A stretch of DNA of 64,000 bases, taken from positions 1-64,000 of the forward strand of contig CAWIHZ010000015.1 in the NCBI GenBank assembly GCA_963835955.1, written 5' to 3'. A program made the position numbers and the translations under genes. Below, one piece after another: positions 24,457 to 33,111 of this stretch. Source of the DNA: Roseiarcus sp963835955. Its GTDB lineage: Bacteria; Pseudomonadota; Alphaproteobacteria; Rhizobiales; Beijerinckiaceae. The notes beneath the pieces are model-generated. The model saw only the letters and a list, made by a program, of their open reading frames with translations. It was not told where the DNA came from and did not search any database. Each line of letters opens with the position of its first letter. The first letter of the stretch is position 1.

Positions 24457-24986
24457 CGGGCGCGAGCGCAGGCTAAGGCGGAAGCCGTCCAGGTCTTGTA
24501 GTCCTGGTCCGTGATCGACGGCAGCTTCTTGATGAAGGCGACGATCTTCCAGATGTCCTGATCGGACGCGCCGGCGAGGCCAAAGCTCGGCATGCCGGTC
24601 ATCTTGATGCCGTGCTTGATGACCCAGAACACTTCCGCGGCGGTCCGCTCTTTCGCCACTGCCTTGAGATCGGCGGGAACCGGCTTCAGCCCTTCCGAAA
24701 ACTTGGCCCAATCCTTGTCCGGCGGCCCTCCGTGACAATTCGCGCATCCGATTTTGGCGTAAACGCGGGCGCCGGCCTGAACCGTCGCCGGATCGTCGAG
24801 AGAGAACGGCGGCGCATCGCTCGCGTGCCGCGCCACCGAGGCCTCGCGGACGTGCTCCAACGTCCAGTTGACGACGCCGGTGTTCTCCTTGTCTTCGGCG
24901 ACGTTGAAGAAGCCGCCGAAGAAAAAGATCAAGGCGCCGACGCCGACGATGATGGCCAGGGCGCCGATGACGGCCAGGATTCGCAT
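24426..24986 (-). CDS. Membrane-anchored c-type cytochrome
   Basis: A 186-residue class I cytochrome c. The N-terminal helix (AVIGALAIIVGVGALIFFF) serves as a signal anchor. The heme-binding motif CANCH is at 81-85, and the axial Met132 lies in TGMPSFG. The C-terminal helix of the fold is DIWKIVAFIKKLPS. The last 20 residues (TASALACARARQ and on) run antisense to the catalase gene end and look unselected. It is probably a periplasmic electron carrier. Pairing with the convergent catalase-like gene suggests a shared role in peroxide or alternative respiration, but that is inference. Confidence 0.88.
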   Translation of the reverse strand: MRILAVIGALAIIVGVGALIFFFGGFFNVAEDKENTGVVNWTLEHVREASVARHASDAPPFSLDDPATVQAGARVYAKIGCANCHGGPPDKDWAKFSEGLKPVPADLKAVAKERTAAEVFWVIKHGIKMTGMPSFGLAGASDQDIWKIVAFIKKLPSITDQDYKTWTASALACARARQAGSSSRAR

Positions 24987-25177
24987 GGGTCTTCTCCAAC
25001 CTTTGGCGATTGCGGAGGCGACGCGGGGCCGCGACGCGCCGATCGGACCCGTTCAATAGTTGATGATCTTGTCAGGAAATCAAGCCGGCTTTGATTCGCC
25101 GCCAACAACGTTTGACAATGCGGCGGCGCAAGGTCAGCCTTCCGAATTCGAACAGGTCTCGGGCGGGGAGGGGAGCT

Positions 25178-25702
25178 GTGGGGCCGACTGGACCAACGCG
25201 GCTGGACATCGCCGCCGCGATCGGGCTTGCGATTGGAGGCCTGTTCGGCCTGGCCGGCACGTTCGTCGGCCAGGCGGGGCTGCGTCAGGAGCTTTGGGCG
25301 ATCGACGGCGTCGCGCTCGTGGTCGCGACGGCGCTGCTGACGATGAAATTCGCGAGGCTCGGCGACGATTGTGTCGCCGCGGGCTTTCTCGTCTTCGTCG
25401 CCGGCGAATGCCTGCTCCTTGCCGGCAACGCCGCCGGACTTCAGGGAAGCGTCCCCTCCTACGGCGGCGGCGTCGCTCTGTGGTCGGCGTCGCTGGCGAT
25501 GACCAGCGTTCCGCCGACATTCGCCCCCTGGACTCGCCTGACCGGCGTCATCGCGGCGATCCTCTTTGCGGTTGCGGCGGCGATGATTGCCTGGGGCGAT
25601 CCGCTGCTCCCGACCTCGGCGCCGCTTCCTTCGCTCGGCTATCCATTCCTCGTCCTGACATTCGCGGGCTGGATTTGGCGCCTGATGAGGCCCGCGGCAT
25701 AG
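25178..25702 (+). CDS. Integral membrane protein of unknown function
   Basis: A 174-residue protein with about five hydrophobic helices (for example IAAAIGLAIGGLFGLAGTFV, VALVVATALLTM, GVIAAILFAVAAAMIAWG, YPFLVLTFAGWIWRL). No family was recognised. Start GTG 25178 is chosen for a strong GGGGAGGGGAG site just upstream; the frame is open to 25091, but those residues are Arg-rich and unlike a protein start. It converges on the flavin monooxygenase gene (12 bases between stops). Confidence 0.65.
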   Translation: MGPTGPTRLDIAAAIGLAIGGLFGLAGTFVGQAGLRQELWAIDGVALVVATALLTMKFARLGDDCVAAGFLVFVAGECLLLAGNAAGLQGSVPSYGGGVALWSASLAMTSVPPTFAPWTRLTGVIAAILFAVAAAMIAWGDPLLPTSAPLPSLGYPFLVLTFAGWIWRLMRPAA

Positions 25703-25713
25703 TTCAGTGCGCC

Positions 25714-26853
25714 TCAATGCGCGGCCGCCCGGCGAGAGGCTCGGGCCGCGTCGGCGATCCGCTCCGCTTCGAGCCCGATTTCGCGCAACTGGCCGGTCGC
25801 CGATGTGATCGCGCCGCAAAAGAAGAGGCCGGGCTCCTTGGTCGGTCTGCCGCTGACGAGCGGTCTGCCGGCGTCGTTAAGCACGCTCTTGGCGTCGGGC
25901 AGCAACGCGCGGTAATCGGGACGGAATCCGGTCGCCAGAATGATCGCGTCGAAATCCTCGGGCGGAGACCCGGCGAACGCCACGCCCTTCGGCGTGAGGC
26001 TCGCGATGTCGCCCCTGACCTTGATCCGTCCGGCGCGGATTTGGGCGACCGTGCCGATGTCGAGGAGCGGCACGCGCCCATCCTCCTCGACCATCCGGCG
26101 CGGCCCCTTGGCGGCGCGGGTCAGCCCGAGCTTCTTGAGCGAGCCCACGGCGAGGCGAATCGAGGGCGCGCTGATGAAGTCGGCGACCCGCGCGGGCAGA
26201 CGACGCTCCGCAATCGCGAAGGTCAGGATCGGCACGCCATACAGCTCGCGCGGCACGATGTTGACCGGACCGCGCACCGAGAGCGCGACCTCGACCCCCG
26301 CTTCGGCGAGATCGAGCGCGATTTCGCCGCCCGAATTGCCGAACCCGACCACCAGCACGCGCTTGCCGGCGAAGGGGGCGGGATTGCGGTAGAGGCTGGA
26401 ATGCAGGATCGGGCCGTCGAACGCCGCCATGCCCGCCCATTTCGGCGAGTAGGGAGAATCGGCCATGCCTGTCGCCACGACGACGATCGGAGCGCTTCGC
26501 GACTTCTCGCCGGCCTCGGCGCGCCATCCGCGCCCGTCGCGCCGAACCGCGCTGACCGGGGCGTTGAACATGGGCTTCAGATCGAACTTCAAGGCATAGT
26601 TCTCCAGATATTCGACGACATTGGCGCGCGAGGGGTAGCGGCCATAGGCGGGCGGCATCGCGAGGCCGGGCAGGGAGGAATGGCCGCGATCGGTGTGCAG
26701 ATGCAGTCGGTCGTAATGGCGCCGCCAGACCGAGCCGACGGCGTCAGACTTTTCCAAAATCGCGGCGTTCAGTCCGCGGGCCTTGAACGCCGCCGCCGTG
26801 GCGAGGCCGGCCGGGCCGGCGCCGATGATGATCGCGTCGAGATCCTCCGCCAT
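25714..26853 (-). CDS. Flavin-containing monooxygenase-like oxidoreductase
   Basis: A 379-residue FAD/NAD(P) oxidoreductase of the FMO/YUCCA-like group. The FAD Rossmann motif is IIIGAGPAGLA near the start; the NADPH motif is VVGFGNSGGE. The FMO fingerprint FxGxxxHxxxY is present as FDGPILHSSLY. ATGFRPDY near the C-terminus is the usual second FAD contact. It probably oxygenates a soft nucleophile (N or S) or a ketone; the substrate is unknown. Start ATG 26853 has a GGAGG site; an upstream in-frame ATG at 26889 is unlikely. It lies downstream of the sugar ABC genes on the same strand with a 36-base gap and may be co-transcribed. Confidence 0.88.
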   Translation of the reverse strand: MAEDLDAIIIGAGPAGLATAAAFKARGLNAAILEKSDAVGSVWRRHYDRLHLHTDRGHSSLPGLAMPPAYGRYPSRANVVEYLENYALKFDLKPMFNAPVSAVRRDGRGWRAEAGEKSRSAPIVVVATGMADSPYSPKWAGMAAFDGPILHSSLYRNPAPFAGKRVLVVGFGNSGGEIALDLAEAGVEVALSVRGPVNIVPRELYGVPILTFAIAERRLPARVADFISAPSIRLAVGSLKKLGLTRAAKGPRRMVEEDGRVPLLDIGTVAQIRAGRIKVRGDIASLTPKGVAFAGSPPEDFDAIILATGFRPDYRALLPDAKSVLNDAGRPLVSGRPTKEPGLFFCGAITSATGQLREIGLEAERIADAARASRRAAAH

Positions 26854-26889
26854 GCGCCGACCTCCGATCTGAGCCGCGGCCGACGCCAA

Positions 26890-27654
26890 TCACGACGTCA
26901 GCGCATCCTCCTTCGCTCCGACCATATATTGGACCAGTTCCTCGGCGCTCGTCAGCGCGGTGATCTTCTCGGCGACCTTTCGTCCGCGATGCATGACGAT
27001 GACGCGGTCGGCGACGGCGAAGACGTCGGGCAGGATGTGGGTGATGAGGATCACCGGAACGCCCCGCGCCTTGAGCGTCCGTATCAGCTCGAGAACCTTA
27101 TGCTGCTCGGGAACGCCGAGGTTGTTGGTCGGCTCGTCCATGATCATCAGCTTGGCTTCCCAGTAGACCGCACGGGCGATTGCGACCGCCTGACGCTGAC
27201 CGCCGGACAGGTTTTCGATCGGGACGGTCAGGGTCGGGAAACGGATTTGCAGGGAATCAAGCGTATGCCGCGATTCTTCGAGCATAAGCCGGTCGTCGAG
27301 CGTCTGGACGAGACCGCCGAAGTGGCGCCTCTTGACCTCGCGCCCGAGAAAGATATTGGCGCCGACATCGAGGTTGTTGGCGAGCGCGAGATCCTGGTAG
27401 ATCGTTTCGATCCCGACCCGACGCGCGTCCATCGGGCTTGCGAAGTGCGTCGGCGCGCCGTCGAAGACGATCTGGCCTTCCTCCGGCTGGTGGACGCCCG
27501 AGACGCATTTGACCAGGGTCGACTTTCCCGCCCCGTTGTCGCCGAGCAGGCCGACGACTTCGCCGCGACGGACCTCGCAGCTCACGTGATCGACCGCGAC
27601 AAGGCCGCCGAAGCTCTTCGTCACGCCGCGAATCGAAAGCAGCGGCTCGCTCAT
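26890..27654 (-). CDS. Sugar ABC transporter ATPase, single domain (FrcA-like)
   Basis: A 254-residue single-domain ATPase, unlike the two-domain RbsA type in the first operon. Walker A is GDNGAGKST, the signature LSGGQRQAVAIARA, Walker B LMIMDEPTNNLG, and the switch His lies in LITHILPD. The sequence resembles FrcA of the fructose/ribose/mannose importer of rhizobia. Two copies would assemble with the permease. It starts at ATG 27654, overlapping the permease stop by 4 bases (ATGA), so translation is coupled. The gene order on the minus strand is binding protein, permease, ATPase. Confidence 0.9.
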   Translation of the reverse strand: MSEPLLSIRGVTKSFGGLVAVDHVSCEVRRGEVVGLLGDNGAGKSTLVKCVSGVHQPEEGQIVFDGAPTHFASPMDARRVGIETIYQDLALANNLDVGANIFLGREVKRRHFGGLVQTLDDRLMLEESRHTLDSLQIRFPTLTVPIENLSGGQRQAVAIARAVYWEAKLMIMDEPTNNLGVPEQHKVLELIRTLKARGVPVILITHILPDVFAVADRVIVMHRGRKVAEKITALTSAEELVQYMVGAKEDALTS

Positions 27655-28808
27655 CGCGCGGCGCCTGCGCGCGTGCGGCCGGTGATGAGATCGCGCGACT
27701 GGTCGATCAGCACCGCGACGATGACGACCGTCCCAACCACGATGAACTGCCAGAACGCGTCGACGTTGAGCATGACGAGTCCGGTGGTCAGGACAGCAAT
27801 GATGAGGGCGCCGATCACGGTGCCGATCACCGTTCCGGCGCCGCCGAACATGCTGACGCCGCCGATGATGACGGCGGCGATCGATGATAAGAGCAGCGGA
27901 TCGCCGATCACCGCCGAACCGGCGGTGAAGCGCAGCGTCGACAGGAACCCCGCGATCCCGGAGGTCGCCGCCGACAGCATGTAAAGCATGATCACCTGGC
28001 GGTCGACCGGGACGCCGCTGCGCACCGCGGCGTCCATGCTGCCGCCGATAGCGTAGGTGTGCCGGCCGAACTGGGTTTTGTGCAGCAGGAAGATCGCCCA
28101 AGCGACGACGAAGGCCGTCACGACGACCGGATAGGGCAGGATGATGTCCATGCGGCGCAACAGCTCGCCGCTCACCTGCGGCCGATGGAGAAAGTAGAGC
28201 CCGCCGCCGGGACCGCTGATGTAATAGATGAGCGCGTCGTTCCCATAGGCGCGGATGCCCGCCGGCAGGCCGATCACCGTCGTGTTTTCAGACATGAGAT
28301 AGGCGACGCCGCGCACGATGAACGAGGTTCCGAGCGTGACGATGAAGGCCGGAACCTTGAGCTTGGCGATAATGACCCCGTTGACGAAACCAACCGCCGC
28401 CGCGCCGCCCACGCCCGCCGCAAGTCCAACCAGGACCGAGGGGAACAGAGGCGCCCCTCCGTTGAAGGCCGCGCGCAGGGCGAGCGCCGAAAGGACCGAG
28501 GCAAGGCTCATCACCCATCCAACCGACAGGTCGATGCCGGCGGCGATGATGACGAAGGTCTGTCCCAGGCCGAGCAGCAGCACCGGAATGATCGCGACCA
28601 GAATGTTCTGGGAATCTCGGATGGTGAGGAAATTGACAGAGCCGCCGGTCGTCAGGGGCACCGCGATCACGAAGAACAGCACCAAGAGGCCGAGAAAGAC
28701 CCACGCCCAGATGCGGCTCAGGAAGAGGGCGGCGCGCTGCGCGGGCGTGCGGACGCCCGCAGACGCCGCCGCGTCGCGCGTCGCAGTCCTCGACCCGAAA
28801 GTGGCCAC
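27651..28808 (-). CDS. Sugar ABC transporter permease (FrcC/RbsC-like)
   Basis: A 385-residue BPD_transp_2 permease with about ten helices. Signatures: GLGQTFVIIAAGIDLSVGWV, GFVNGVIIAKLKVPAFIVTL, the coupling segment YAIGGSMDAAVRSGVPVDR, then IIGGVSMFGGAGT. It forms the membrane channel for the ligand delivered by the binding protein at 28909-29892, which lies 100 bases upstream with a strong hairpin in the gap. The N-terminal 30 residues are polar and cytoplasmic. Confidence 0.92.
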   Translation of the reverse strand: MATFGSRTATRDAAASAGVRTPAQRAALFLSRIWAWVFLGLLVLFFVIAVPLTTGGSVNFLTIRDSQNILVAIIPVLLLGLGQTFVIIAAGIDLSVGWVMSLASVLSALALRAAFNGGAPLFPSVLVGLAAGVGGAAAVGFVNGVIIAKLKVPAFIVTLGTSFIVRGVAYLMSENTTVIGLPAGIRAYGNDALIYYISGPGGGLYFLHRPQVSGELLRRMDIILPYPVVVTAFVVAWAIFLLHKTQFGRHTYAIGGSMDAAVRSGVPVDRQVIMLYMLSAATSGIAGFLSTLRFTAGSAVIGDPLLLSSIAAVIIGGVSMFGGAGTVIGTVIGALIIAVLTTGLVMLNVDAFWQFIVVGTVVIVAVLIDQSRDLITGRTRAGAAR

Positions 28809-28859
28809 CTGATGGAATTCCCCGGATGGATGGATTTGGACTGACGAGGGAGGCGCGGT

Positions 28860-28890
28860 CGAGGGCGTCCCTTTTGGCGCGACGCCCTCG
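28860..28890 (-). promoter_or_regulatory. Intercistronic hairpin between binding protein and permease genes
   Basis: CGAGGGCGTC (28860-28869) pairs perfectly with GACGCCCTCG (28881-28890): a 10-bp stem with an 11-base loop. No T run follows in the mRNA sense, so it is not a classical terminator. Such hairpins after the binding-protein gene commonly stabilise its mRNA or attenuate downstream transcription, giving more binding protein than permease. Confidence 0.7.
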
Positions 28891-28908
28891 ACGCTCCTAC
28901 GCGCGCGA

Positions 28909-29892
28909 CTACTTGCCCGGCACCTGATAGATGAAACGGGCGACCGCGGGGTCTTTCACGTTTTTCTTGTCGATGATGGCGAAGCCGGTCTCGACGCGGC
29001 GCGGAAGGCTGGTGACGCCGGCGGCGTCGGCCTGCGCGAACATCACCGCCAGATAGCCCATATCGAACGGCTTTTGCGCCAGCACCAGCGAAACGACGCC
29101 CTTATCCATCAGTTCGATCGCCTGCTTCGTCGCATCGTAGGCGACAACCTGGACATGGCCGCCCAAACCCGCGTTGACGACCGCCGTGCCGGCGCCTTGC
29201 GCGCTGAACACATTGGTGCCGAACACGCCGGCGAGGTCGGGGTTGCGCGCCAGCACCGCCGCGGTCTGCTGGGCCGCCTTGTTGGCGTCGTCCAGATTGT
29301 AGTCGGGGCCGAGCACCTTGATGTTCGGGTAGTCCTTCGCCATCTCCTCCTTGAAGCCCTTTTCGCGGCCCTCGACCGAGCTGACGTTGGGGTTGGTCGA
29401 GTTGATGTAGACCGTGCCCTTGCCTCCGATCGCCTTGGCGAGCCCGCGGGCCGCAATACGGCCTCCCTCGGTGTTGTCCGAGCCGATGTAGCTCAACGGG
29501 AACTTCACCGGTCCGTTGACGTAGTCGCCGTCGCCGAGGAACGTGTCGACGGTGATGATCTTGATGCCGGCGTCAGCGGCAGCCTTCAGCGGGCCGACCA
29601 TCTGGTCCTTATCGGTCGGGGCGATGATGATGTAGTTGAGGTCGCCGCGCGCGACCATCGAGTTGAGGATCGGGGTTTGAACGGCGACGCCCCAGGTTGG
29701 CGGAATCTGCGTCACGACTTCAGCGCCGAGGTCTTTTGCCGCCTTCTCCACGCCGAGCTGCATCACCTGGTAGAAGGGGTCGACGACCCCCGGCAGGAAA
29801 CCGATCTTGAGCTTCTCCGCCGCAAGTGCGCCCTGTGACGCCAACGCGAGCGCCAGGCCCGCCGCGATTGCCAATAGCGATTGTTTGCGCAT
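28909..29892 (-). CDS. Sugar ABC transporter substrate-binding protein
   Basis: A 327-residue periplasmic binding protein of the ribose type. The signal peptide is MRKQSLLAIAAGLALALAS then GALAAE. The mature protein begins LKIGFLPGVVDPFYQVMQLG; hinge and ligand segments include YIIIAPTDKDQMVGPLKAA, YIGSDNTEGGRIAARGL and VVAYDATKQAIELM. It supplies ligand to the permease and single-domain ATPase downstream. The ligand is not assignable, but the FrcA-like ATPase suggests a monosaccharide. Start ATG 29892 has a GGGAGGA ribosome site. Confidence 0.92.
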   Translation of the reverse strand: MRKQSLLAIAAGLALALASQGALAAEKLKIGFLPGVVDPFYQVMQLGVEKAAKDLGAEVVTQIPPTWGVAVQTPILNSMVARGDLNYIIIAPTDKDQMVGPLKAAADAGIKIITVDTFLGDGDYVNGPVKFPLSYIGSDNTEGGRIAARGLAKAIGGKGTVYINSTNPNVSSVEGREKGFKEEMAKDYPNIKVLGPDYNLDDANKAAQQTAAVLARNPDLAGVFGTNVFSAQGAGTAVVNAGLGGHVQVVAYDATKQAIELMDKGVVSLVLAQKPFDMGYLAVMFAQADAAGVTSLPRRVETGFAIIDKKNVKDPAVARFIYQVPGK

Positions 29893-30330
29893 GTTCTTAA
29901 GTCCTCCCTCGACGTTTCCCTTCAACATTAGCCGAATGGGCGGAGTCAGCGTTCGCTCGACGGCGATTCCGGCCGCCGACGTCCGATTCTGACATTCGCC
30001 TATGACTTTGAGGCCGCGGCTTTCGATCGGCCTCAACCGGCGCCGCGTCCGGCGCGAATTCCACGCCCGCAGGCAAGATATCGAGGCGCTAAGCCGCGCC
30101 AATGTCAAGCGGAGGGCTGAGATCGCCCGCGCCTTTGCGCTAAGAGGGATTCCCGGACGCCTTCCGGTTTCCAGGGGCGGGGCGCCTCAAATCCGGGCGC
30201 CGGCGCCCAGCGAACGGTCTTGCATCGAGGGCGCAAACAGCCAACATGTCTCGCTGACGAGTCAAGACCTCACATCGCGAAACTGATCGAGAGCGTCGAA
30301 TTGCAGCGGGGCGAAAACGTCGAAAACGTA
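29893..30330. other. Intergenic region between divergent operons
   Basis: About 440 bases between the binding-protein gene (minus) and the transglutaminase pair (plus). It must hold both promoters. I see no gene, strong hairpin or repeat, and no convincing -35/-10 pair. Composition is ordinary for the window. Confidence 0.4.
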
Positions 30331-31254
30331 TTGAATGTGCGGCACGTAACGACGTACCGCTATTTGCGGCCGGTCGAGTTCGGCGAGCATCGGATGATGA
30401 TGCGCCCGCGCGACGGCCATGATCAGCGGTTGCTGTGGTCGCAACTGCATATTGAACCGGCGCCGACGCGGCTGCGCTGGCTCTACGACGCGTTCGACAA
30501 TTGCGTCGCCGTGGCGTCCTTCTCAGGCGCCGCGGCGTCGCTGCGGGTCGAGAGCCTCTTTACGGTCGAGAGGATCGTCGATGATTCGCCGGGAGTCGAG
30601 ATCGATCCGCGGGCGCGCGTCTTTCCGTTCTCCTATGCGCCGGAAGAACTGCCCGATATCGCCCGCTCGATCGAGCGTCTGTACAGCGATCCAGCGGGCG
30701 ACCTCGACCGCTGGGTGCGCCGTTTCATCGCGCCTGGCGGAACGACTCAGACAAGCCACCTGCTGATGACCATGACCTATGCGATCAAGGAGGGATTTTC
30801 GTACCAGCGGCGCGAGGAATCCGGCGTGCAATCGCCTCGGCGCACGCTCGACCTGCTCCGTGGGAGCTGCCGCGACTTCGCGGTCCTTATGATGGAGGCG
30901 GCGCGCGCGCTCGGCATCGCGGCGCGCTTCGTCTCCGGCTATGTCTATGCGCCCCGCCGGGAGGGCGAAGACATCCGGCTGGGCGGCGGCGCGACGCACG
31001 CCTGGTGCCAGATCTATCTGCCCGGCGCCGGCTGGGTCGAATTCGACCCGACCAACGGCCTCATTGGCGGAAGGGACCTGATACGGGTTGCGGTCGCCCG
31101 CGATCCCGCGCACGCGACCCCGTTGACGGGAATCTATTTTGGCAGCCAGGACGACGAATTGGGCATGGATGTTTCGGTCGAAGTGACGCAACCAAAGCGC
31201 GCCGAGCGCGTTATCGCCGATGAAACGCCGCAAAGCGTGGGGATTTCCGCATGA
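30331..31254 (+). CDS. Transglutaminase-like cysteine peptidase family protein, first of pair
   Basis: About 307 residues. The N-terminal beta domain (NVRHVTTYRYLRPVEFGEH, then MMMRPRDGHD) and the core with Cys in LRGSCRDFAVLMMEA, His in GATHAWCQIYLPG and Asp in VEFDPTNG give the Cys-His-Asp triad of bacterial transglutaminase-like proteins. These often act as proteases or amide-linking enzymes, and in some bacteria are encoded beside circularly permuted ATP-grasp and alpha-E genes, which are absent here. The start is uncertain: TTG 30331 or GTG 30337 precedes the conserved NVRHVTTYRY; a longer frame reaches 30220. It overlaps the next gene by 4 bases. Confidence 0.85.
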   Translation: MNVRHVTTYRYLRPVEFGEHRMMMRPRDGHDQRLLWSQLHIEPAPTRLRWLYDAFDNCVAVASFSGAAASLRVESLFTVERIVDDSPGVEIDPRARVFPFSYAPEELPDIARSIERLYSDPAGDLDRWVRRFIAPGGTTQTSHLLMTMTYAIKEGFSYQRREESGVQSPRRTLDLLRGSCRDFAVLMMEAARALGIAARFVSGYVYAPRREGEDIRLGGGATHAWCQIYLPGAGWVEFDPTNGLIGGRDLIRVAVARDPAHATPLTGIYFGSQDDELGMDVSVEVTQPKRAERVIADETPQSVGISA

Positions 31255-32066
31255 TCATTCGCGCCGGCTATCGGATCGCCTTCGAGTGCGCTTCCGCGAC
31301 GCCAATGCTTCTGCACCTCAATGTTCATCCGTCTCGCGCCTCCGACCTCATGTCGCCGGACGTGGTGCGCGCGACCCCGAACCTCGCCACCAGGTCCTAT
31401 CACGACCTGTTCGGCAATCGGGTGACCCGGGTTGAAGCGCCCGCGGGACTGGTGACGTTTCACAACGATTTCACCATTCGCGACAGCGGCATGCCCGATG
31501 AGGCGCCGCTCGACGCCCCGCTGACGCCGATCGCGAAACTGCCGAGCGCGGTTCTGGTATTCCTGGTGGCGAGCCGCTATTGCGACAGCGACAATCTCAG
31601 CGACTTCGCATGGTCGCAGTTCGCCGGGATCGGCGGCGGCGCAAATCTGGTGCAGGCGATCTGCGATTTCGTCCACAATCGCATCCGCTTCGATTACGCG
31701 ACGGCGAACCCGCGCCGCACCGCTTCCGACGGATTGCGCGAGGGTGTCGGCGTTTGCCGGGACTTCGCCCATCTGGCGGTGGCGCTCTGCCGGTCAATGA
31801 ACGTGCCGGCGCGCTATTGCACCGGCTATCTCGGCGACATCGGGGTGCCGCCCGACCCGGCGCCGATGGACTTTTCCGCCTGGTTTGAAGTCTTTCTCAA
31901 CGGCGCCTGGTATACTTTCGACGCCCGCCACAACGCGCCCCGGATCGGGCGCGTGGTCATGGCCCGGGGGCGCGACGCCGCCGACGTCGCCATCTCGACC
32001 GCGTTCGGTCAGCCGTTGTTGAGCCGCTTCGAGGTCACGACCTATGAGCAGGCGCAGGCCGCGTGA
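31251..32066 (+). CDS. Transglutaminase-like cysteine peptidase family protein, second of pair
   Basis: A 271-residue paralogue of the preceding protein with a different N-terminal beta domain (IIRAGYRIAFECASATPMLL). The triad is Cys in GVGVCRDFAHLAVAL, His or its equivalent in DFSAWFEVFLNGAWYTFDAR (Trp-Phe replaces His-Ala at the usual H position), and Asp in FDARHN, where a His follows. The usual THAW motif is therefore altered to FSAWFE, which is typical of a distinct subgroup of this family. Translation is coupled to the upstream gene by an ATGA overlap. Confidence 0.85.
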   Translation: MIIRAGYRIAFECASATPMLLHLNVHPSRASDLMSPDVVRATPNLATRSYHDLFGNRVTRVEAPAGLVTFHNDFTIRDSGMPDEAPLDAPLTPIAKLPSAVLVFLVASRYCDSDNLSDFAWSQFAGIGGGANLVQAICDFVHNRIRFDYATANPRRTASDGLREGVGVCRDFAHLAVALCRSMNVPARYCTGYLGDIGVPPDPAPMDFSAWFEVFLNGAWYTFDARHNAPRIGRVVMARGRDAADVAISTAFGQPLLSRFEVTTYEQAQAA

Positions 32067-32261
32067 TCTATTTGACTGAATGCGCCTCCCGCTCCGGAGC
32101 GGCAGGCGTCAGACCCGCGCGCCTGACGCCGTCGAACTGAGCGAGCTGCCCCCGCCGTTTTGCGTCGTCTCCGACCCAATCCGCGGCAAGAGGACTTGCG
32201 TCAAAAGTGTGGCGCCTCTATGCAGCTTGTGACCGGACATTGGAGTCGAGGGGGTCAGGCG

Positions 32262-32862
32262 ATGGCGCCGCGTCAGGCAGCGGTCTTGGTTTCCGGTCTG
32301 CTGTGGGCGGCGCTCGCGCTGAGCCCGGCCGGAGCAGCTGACCTCGGCGTCGAGACGCCGATCCTCCCGGCTCCGACCTATTTCACCCTGTTTCAAGAAC
32401 TGCGGGTCGGCGCGTTTGCTCATAACCTGGTCCACAACGAGGACGCGCCGGTCGACCTGTCGCTGGAGACCATCTCGTCGCCGCTCGGCCTCGCCAACTT
32501 TTCCAACCCCTATGTCAACTGGTTCCTCAATCCGCGCATCAATTTTGGCGCCATGATCAATGTCGAAGGCAAGACGAGTTACGCCTTTGGCGGGTTCAAC
32601 TGGCATCTGCCGCTTTACGGGCCGGTGTTCTTCGAGGGAGAGTTCGGCGGCGAGGTCAACGACGGGGTGAGGGCGGTGACGCCTGACCGGGTCGATCTCG
32701 GCTGCGTCGCGACATTTCGCGAGTTCAGGGGGTTTCGGTGTCCAGATCTCGCCCAAAGTCGACCTCATCCTGAGCGTCGAGCACATTTCCCACGCCGGCC
32801 TGTGCGGCAAGCAGAACCCAGGCATCACCAATTTCGGCGTCAGGGTCGGCTACAAGTTCTGA
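32262..32862 (+). pseudogene. PagL-like acyloxyacyl hydrolase (lipid A deacylase), single-base frameshift
   Basis: An outer-membrane beta-barrel protein of the PagL/acyloxyacyl-hydrolase family, about 200 residues once repaired. Signal peptide: MAPRQAAVLVSGLLWAALAL then AGAADL. The barrel strands include QELRVGAFAHNLVHNEDAP and FGAMINVEGKTSYAFGGFNW. The frame breaks at about 32725: GAGTTCAGGGGG stands where GAGTCAGGGGG would keep the frame. The continuation GFGVQISPKVDLILSVEH then ISHAGLCGKQNPGI carries the catalytic His-x-Ser motif (HIS) and ends VGYKF at 32862, a typical barrel C-terminus. The enzyme would remove an acyl chain from lipid A. Confidence 0.75.
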
Positions 32863-33111
32863 ACGCCGCCAGGCTTGGGGTTTTGGCCCGCGTGCGGCGC
32901 ACGCCCTTCCCCCCAAGGCGATTCTCGTCTAACGAGGCGCCGGCGCAAGCTCGCCAGACGGCGTATTGGCTGCGGAGATGGGCTTAGCCTTCGACCGGCG
33001 CCCGCCGATCCCGAGGACGCCTCGCGGTCCCTTCGCGGTCGCGGCGCGCCCTTTTTTCATGTGTTTGCAGCTCGCCGCCGCGCGGCCGGACGGCCGGGCT
33101 CAAGGGAACTC

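Noticed and set aside
25060..27984. Open frame of 974 codons on the plus strand
   Set aside because: It runs antisense to the flavin monooxygenase and ABC ATPase genes and has no domain resemblance or ribosome site. High GC leaves long frames open opposite real genes.
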